A stretch of DNA of 52,725 nt, from positions 1-52,725 of the forward strand of contig NZ_JBQCJW010000024.1 of NCBI RefSeq assembly GCF_051967575.1. Reading direction: 5' to 3'. The translations under genes and the position numbers were made by a program. The notes below the pieces were generated by a model. The model saw only the letters and a program-made list of their open reading frames with translations. It was not told where the DNA came from and searched no databases. Below, piece after piece: positions 50,051 to 52,725 of the stretch. Every line of letters starts with the position of its first letter. The first letter of the stretch is position 1. This DNA is from Solibacillus silvestris_B. Lineage in GTDB: Bacteria > Bacillota > Bacilli > Bacillales_A > Planococcaceae.

Positions 50051-50542
50051 TTATTTTATTTTCATTTGTAGCATACCGCTAAATGCTTTATTTTGTACCA
50101 TTGCTTTTAACATGATATATCCCAACAGGGCACCCGCAAAAGAACTCATCGTAAATGCTGGTATAAATCCAAATAGAGTTGCCTCCTGTCCTAGTAGTAA
50201 GATTGCTATCGGATAGGTTGCTAGTGCGCCAATAACTTCACCAACAGCAGCAAAGCTTAGCTTCTTCGTTTTCTGATAAAGAAAGGCTGCAAGAAAAGCT
50301 CCAATCATACTGCCTGGATAAGCAAAAATCGATCCAGTGCCTAGAAAGTTCCGCATTGTTTAGGTAAGAAAAGCACCTATTACTGCATACCATGGACCAA
50401 GCATTACAGCTGACAGGATATTGACACAATGTTGAATCGGAAAAATTTTAGCAAAGCCTAGTGGAATGTAGATTACACTACTGGATGCTGTGGTGATCGC
50501 TGCAAGAATCGCTGTGTACGTTAACTTTCTTGTTTGATTCAT
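50051..50542 (-). pseudogene. thiW: ThiW, ECF transporter S component for a thiamine precursor, with in-frame stop
   Basis: ThiW is the substrate-binding membrane subunit of a group II ECF transporter, proposed to take up the thiazole precursor. The frame from ATG 50542 (GAGGGGG upstream) encodes MNQTRKLTYTAILAAI and GFAKIFPIQHCVNILSAVMLGPWYA, then meets TAA at 50360-50362 after GAFLT. The same frame continues with MRNFLGTGSIFAYPGSMIGA to 50051, giving a typical 163-codon gene. The stop removes the C-terminal three helices. CAA to TAA is the simplest change. It may be a true knock-out or an assembly error. Confidence 0.85.
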
Positions 50543-50563
50543 GTTTTAATTCCCCCTCTGCTG

Positions 50564-51568
50564 TTATTTTGGTACGATATTTTGTACAAATTGTTGAGGT
50601 TCAACCTCTGTAGAAATTACGCCAGCTTCATACAGCCAATTTGCTACGTTCTGCCAACTTTCTTCGTCTTGGTAACCAAACGATACGCCTTCATCCTCCA
50701 TTAATGGTAGAAGAATTTTCAAGCTTTCTTTTTCAACTTCAGCATTTAATGTGGAGTCTGCATTTTCATTTGCCAATAAAATTTGTAATCCGGCATCTGG
50801 ATTTTCTTTTACAAACTGTTGTCCTTTGGTAACAGCCTGCCAAAACTTTTCAATCGAATCTTTTTTCTTATTAAAGGTATTTTCACCAGTTACAATAACA
50901 AGCTCGTAATTATCCGGTACACCATAATCATCCAATCGGAAAGAATCCATCTCATAGCCTTCTTTATTGAGCAACACCAATTCATGGTTAATGTAACCAC
51001 CACCGATTGCGTCTACTTTATCTGTTGCAACTGCAGGCATTAAATCCCATCCCACATCTGTCATTTTCACTTTGCTAAAATCTCCACCATCATGTTCTAC
51101 CATTGTTTTTATAACCGCTTCCGTTATCACAGTGGATGGATAGCCTACATTTTTCCCTTCCAAATCCTTTGGTGAATTAATCCCTGCTTCTTTTTTCATC
51201 ATAATAGAGTCAAGTGAATGACGAACATAAGTAGCAACCGATACAACCGGTATTTCTTCTGCTCTTGATTGCACGACTTGACTTTGATAGCTAATTGCTA
51301 AATCGACCTTCCCAGTTGCAGCAAGCTTTAACGGGTCATTTGTATCTGCAGGCATTTGGATCTCAACATCTAAGCCATGCTCCTCAAAATAGCCTTTTTC
51401 CTGCGCAACATAAAGTGCCGCGTGTACTGCGTTCGGATACCAATCGAGCATAATCGATATTTCCTCTAATTCTGATTCTCCATTTTCAGATGCTGTTTTA
51501 TCATTACTACACCCCACCAACATGATGGCTAGCAACAGCAATCCAATAGGAATTTTCCAATTATTCAT
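50564..51568 (-). CDS. thiY: ThiY-like lipoprotein, thiamine-precursor (formylaminopyrimidine) binding
   Basis: 334-aa ABC substrate-binding protein of the NMT1/THI5 family. Lipobox LVGC with Cys20 as the lipid-anchored residue, then the mature domain with DWYPNAVHAALYVAQEKGYF, the hallmark of ThiY/THI5-type pyrimidine-precursor binders. The family binds N-formyl-4-amino-5-aminomethyl-2-methylpyrimidine or related pyrimidines. GAGGAG lies 9 nt before the ATG. It lies between thiX and thiW and is intact, unlike both. Confidence 0.92.
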   Translation of the reverse strand: MNNWKIPIGLLLLAIMLVGCSNDKTASENGESELEEISIMLDWYPNAVHAALYVAQEKGYFEEHGLDVEIQMPADTNDPLKLAATGKVDLAISYQSQVVQSRAEEIPVVSVATYVRHSLDSIMMKKEAGINSPKDLEGKNVGYPSTVITEAVIKTMVEHDGGDFSKVKMTDVGWDLMPAVATDKVDAIGGGYINHELVLLNKEGYEMDSFRLDDYGVPDNYELVIVTGENTFNKKKDSIEKFWQAVTKGQQFVKENPDAGLQILLANENADSTLNAEVEKESLKILLPLMEDEGVSFGYQDEESWQNVANWLYEAGVISTEVEPQQFVQNIVPK

Positions 51569-51582
51569 TTTCTGTTTCTCCT

Positions 51583-52354
51583 CTAATTTTCATATTTCCA
51601 TTTTCTAAGAACCATTCGCTCAATCCATGTGGCGAACGCAAACAGTAGGATTCCTACAGAAGTTAATATCGTAATTGCCGCAAATACACCTTCCGCATTC
51701 AAATTTCCAGACATTCTCCGGCTGTAATAGCCTAACCCCTCACTTGCACCTAACCATTCCCCAATGGTTGCCCCTACTAGTGCAAATACGATAGCCATTT
51801 TAAAGCCCGAGAAAAATGAGGGTAGCGCCATTGGGATATGTAACTTTAGAAAAATCTGCTTGCTTGATGCCCCCCATTGAACGAAATAGTTCAATATAAT
51901 CTTTATCGCACGCTCGTAAACCATCATACGTGCTCACCACAATAGGGAAAAATGAGATAAGCACCGTTACTGCCACCTTACTCCAAATGGAATAACCAAA
52001 CCACAGTACAAAAATGGGGGATAGTGCAATAATCGGAATCATTTGCGAAATGATGACGGCCGGATACATTACTTTTTCAATAGGTTTAAAGCAAAACATC
52101 CCGATAGCCAGTGACACCCCTAATAGAACTGTTATTAAAAAGCCAATGAAAAATTCGATTGCAGTTGCCTTTAAATGCTCCAAAAATAATACTCGCCAAT
52201 TATCGATAATCATTTGTAGAACTCCTGTTGGTGCAGGGATAATAAAGCCTGGCACAATACCTTGCCTCACGAGTACTTCAAGTACAACAAGTAACGTTGC
52301 AAAAAACAGTAGAAATAAAGCGTATTGTTGAAACCAACCTCTAATACGTTTCAC
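51583..52354 (-). pseudogene. thiX: ThiX, ABC permease, interrupted by a 1-nt insertion
   Basis: Membrane permease of the ThiXYZ importer (BPD_transp_1 family). From GTG 52354 (AAGGAAG 7 nt upstream) the frame runs through about five membrane helices to FRSMGG and then leaves the family sequence, ending at 51800. The correct C-terminal half (GASSKQIFLKLHIPMALPS, FSGFKMAIVFALVGATIGEWLG) is in another frame ending at 51583. The switch falls on a run of six G (six C at 51870-51875 on the plus strand). With five G the protein would read FRSMGASSKQ and be 256 aa. Confidence 0.9.
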
Positions 52355-52725
52355 TGGAAATCTTCCTTTCCAACTTTCTTCTTAGAGCGATGCCAGGATC
52401 CGAATAGATCATTTCGTTGGTACGTGGCCTTGGTAAATCAACGCTAATTTCCTCTACGCTTTTATCTTGATGCAGAATCAAAATGCGATCACTCAACAAA
52501 ATTGCTTCCTCTAAATCATGGGTAATGAAAAGAATTGTTTTCTTTAATTGCTGCCACATCGATAATAGCCAAGTTTGCATTTCTTTTTTCGTAAAAGTGT
52601 CCAATGCGCCAAATGGTTCATCGAGTAATAACACATCTTTACCTGTTAGGAGTGCTCTTAAAAAAGCTGCACGTTGTCTCATTCCACCGGATAGTTCTTT
52701 CGGATAGGCATATACGTAATCTTTT
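52341..52725 (-). CDS. thiZ: ThiZ, ABC ATPase of the thiamine-precursor importer (5' part outside the window)
   Basis: The C-terminal 128 codons of an ABC ATPase: signature LSGGMRQR near the edge, Walker B LLLDEPFGALD, and H-loop FITHD. Similar to ThiZ and the nitrate/sulfonate/taurine group. Walker A and the start lie beyond 52725. It overlaps thiX by 14 bp. A TPP riboswitch, common ahead of such operons, would be outside the window. Confidence 0.9.
   Translation of the reverse strand, partial: KDYVYAYPKELSGGMRQRAAFLRALLTGKDVLLLDEPFGALDTFTKKEMQTWLLSMWQQLKKTILFITHDLEEAILLSDRILILHQDKSVEEISVDLPRPRTNEMIYSDPGIALRRKLERKISSETY

Noticed and set aside
1..52725. CRISPR array, prophage, transposase or defence island
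   Set aside because: No regularly spaced repeats and no integrase, transposase or defence-family protein was recognised in any frame.

Overview
The window is a block of low-GC Firmicutes chromosome from an endospore former. Gene order and protein relatedness point to Planococcaceae/Caryophanaceae of the Solibacillus/Lysinibacillus kind (genus is an inference; family order is well supported). It corresponds to the origin-proximal Bacillus subtilis stretch from the rRNA operon next to lysS back to metS/abrB, read here mostly on the minus strand. Sporulation genes (spoIIE, spoVT, yabP, yabQ, fin, spoVG, sspF) show that the host makes spores.

Layout from left to right. 1-775: 5' end of a 16S rRNA gene on the minus strand, its leader and tandem promoters. 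776-8261: lysS, then the folate operon pabB-pabA-pabC-folP-folB-folK-XRE-dusB. 8457-12250: cysK, a membrane-anchored PpiC-type foldase, hslO and coaX. 12410-18992: ftsH, hpt, tilS, spoIIE. 19221-19466: plus-strand tRNA-Met and tRNA-Glu. 19568-25965: a small membrane protein, an S1-domain protein, divIC, yabQ, yabP, rqcP, mazG, a MOP flippase and spoVT. 26219-31051: an orphan 103-aa gene, mfd, fin and pth. 31124-33152: an MFS transporter and a non-coding stretch with two copies of a GC-rich repeat. 33168-36342: rplY, prs, glmU. 36630-39357: a divergent pair, XRE-TPR regulator and MFS exporter, inserted between glmU and spoVG. 39549-49929: spoVG, ridA, purR, ispE, sspF, veg, ksgA, rnmV, yabE-like, tatD, metG, abrB. 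50051-52725: a thiamine-precursor transport operon thiZ-thiX-thiY-thiW, cut by the window edge.

How the genes work together. Most serve core processes: translation (lysS, metG, tilS, dusB, pth, rqcP, rplY, ksgA, rnmV), folate synthesis, nucleotide precursors (prs, hpt, purR), envelope precursors (glmU, ispE, flippase, divIC) and protein quality control (ftsH, hslO, rqcP). Sporulation functions are interleaved, with recognisable promoters for Spo0A, sigma-H, sigma-E, sigma-F and sigma-G control. In three places the -35 element of one gene is built from the terminator hairpin of the gene upstream.

The most notable observations are: three broken reading frames (mfd 1-nt loss, thiX 1-nt gain in a G6 run, thiW in-frame TAA); a type III pantothenate kinase whose first conserved Asp is Asn; a structured repeat present in two inverted copies near 32.5 and 33.0 kb; and accessory insertions into an otherwise strongly conserved gene order. 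I found no CRISPR array, prophage, transposase or clear novel defence or mobile system.
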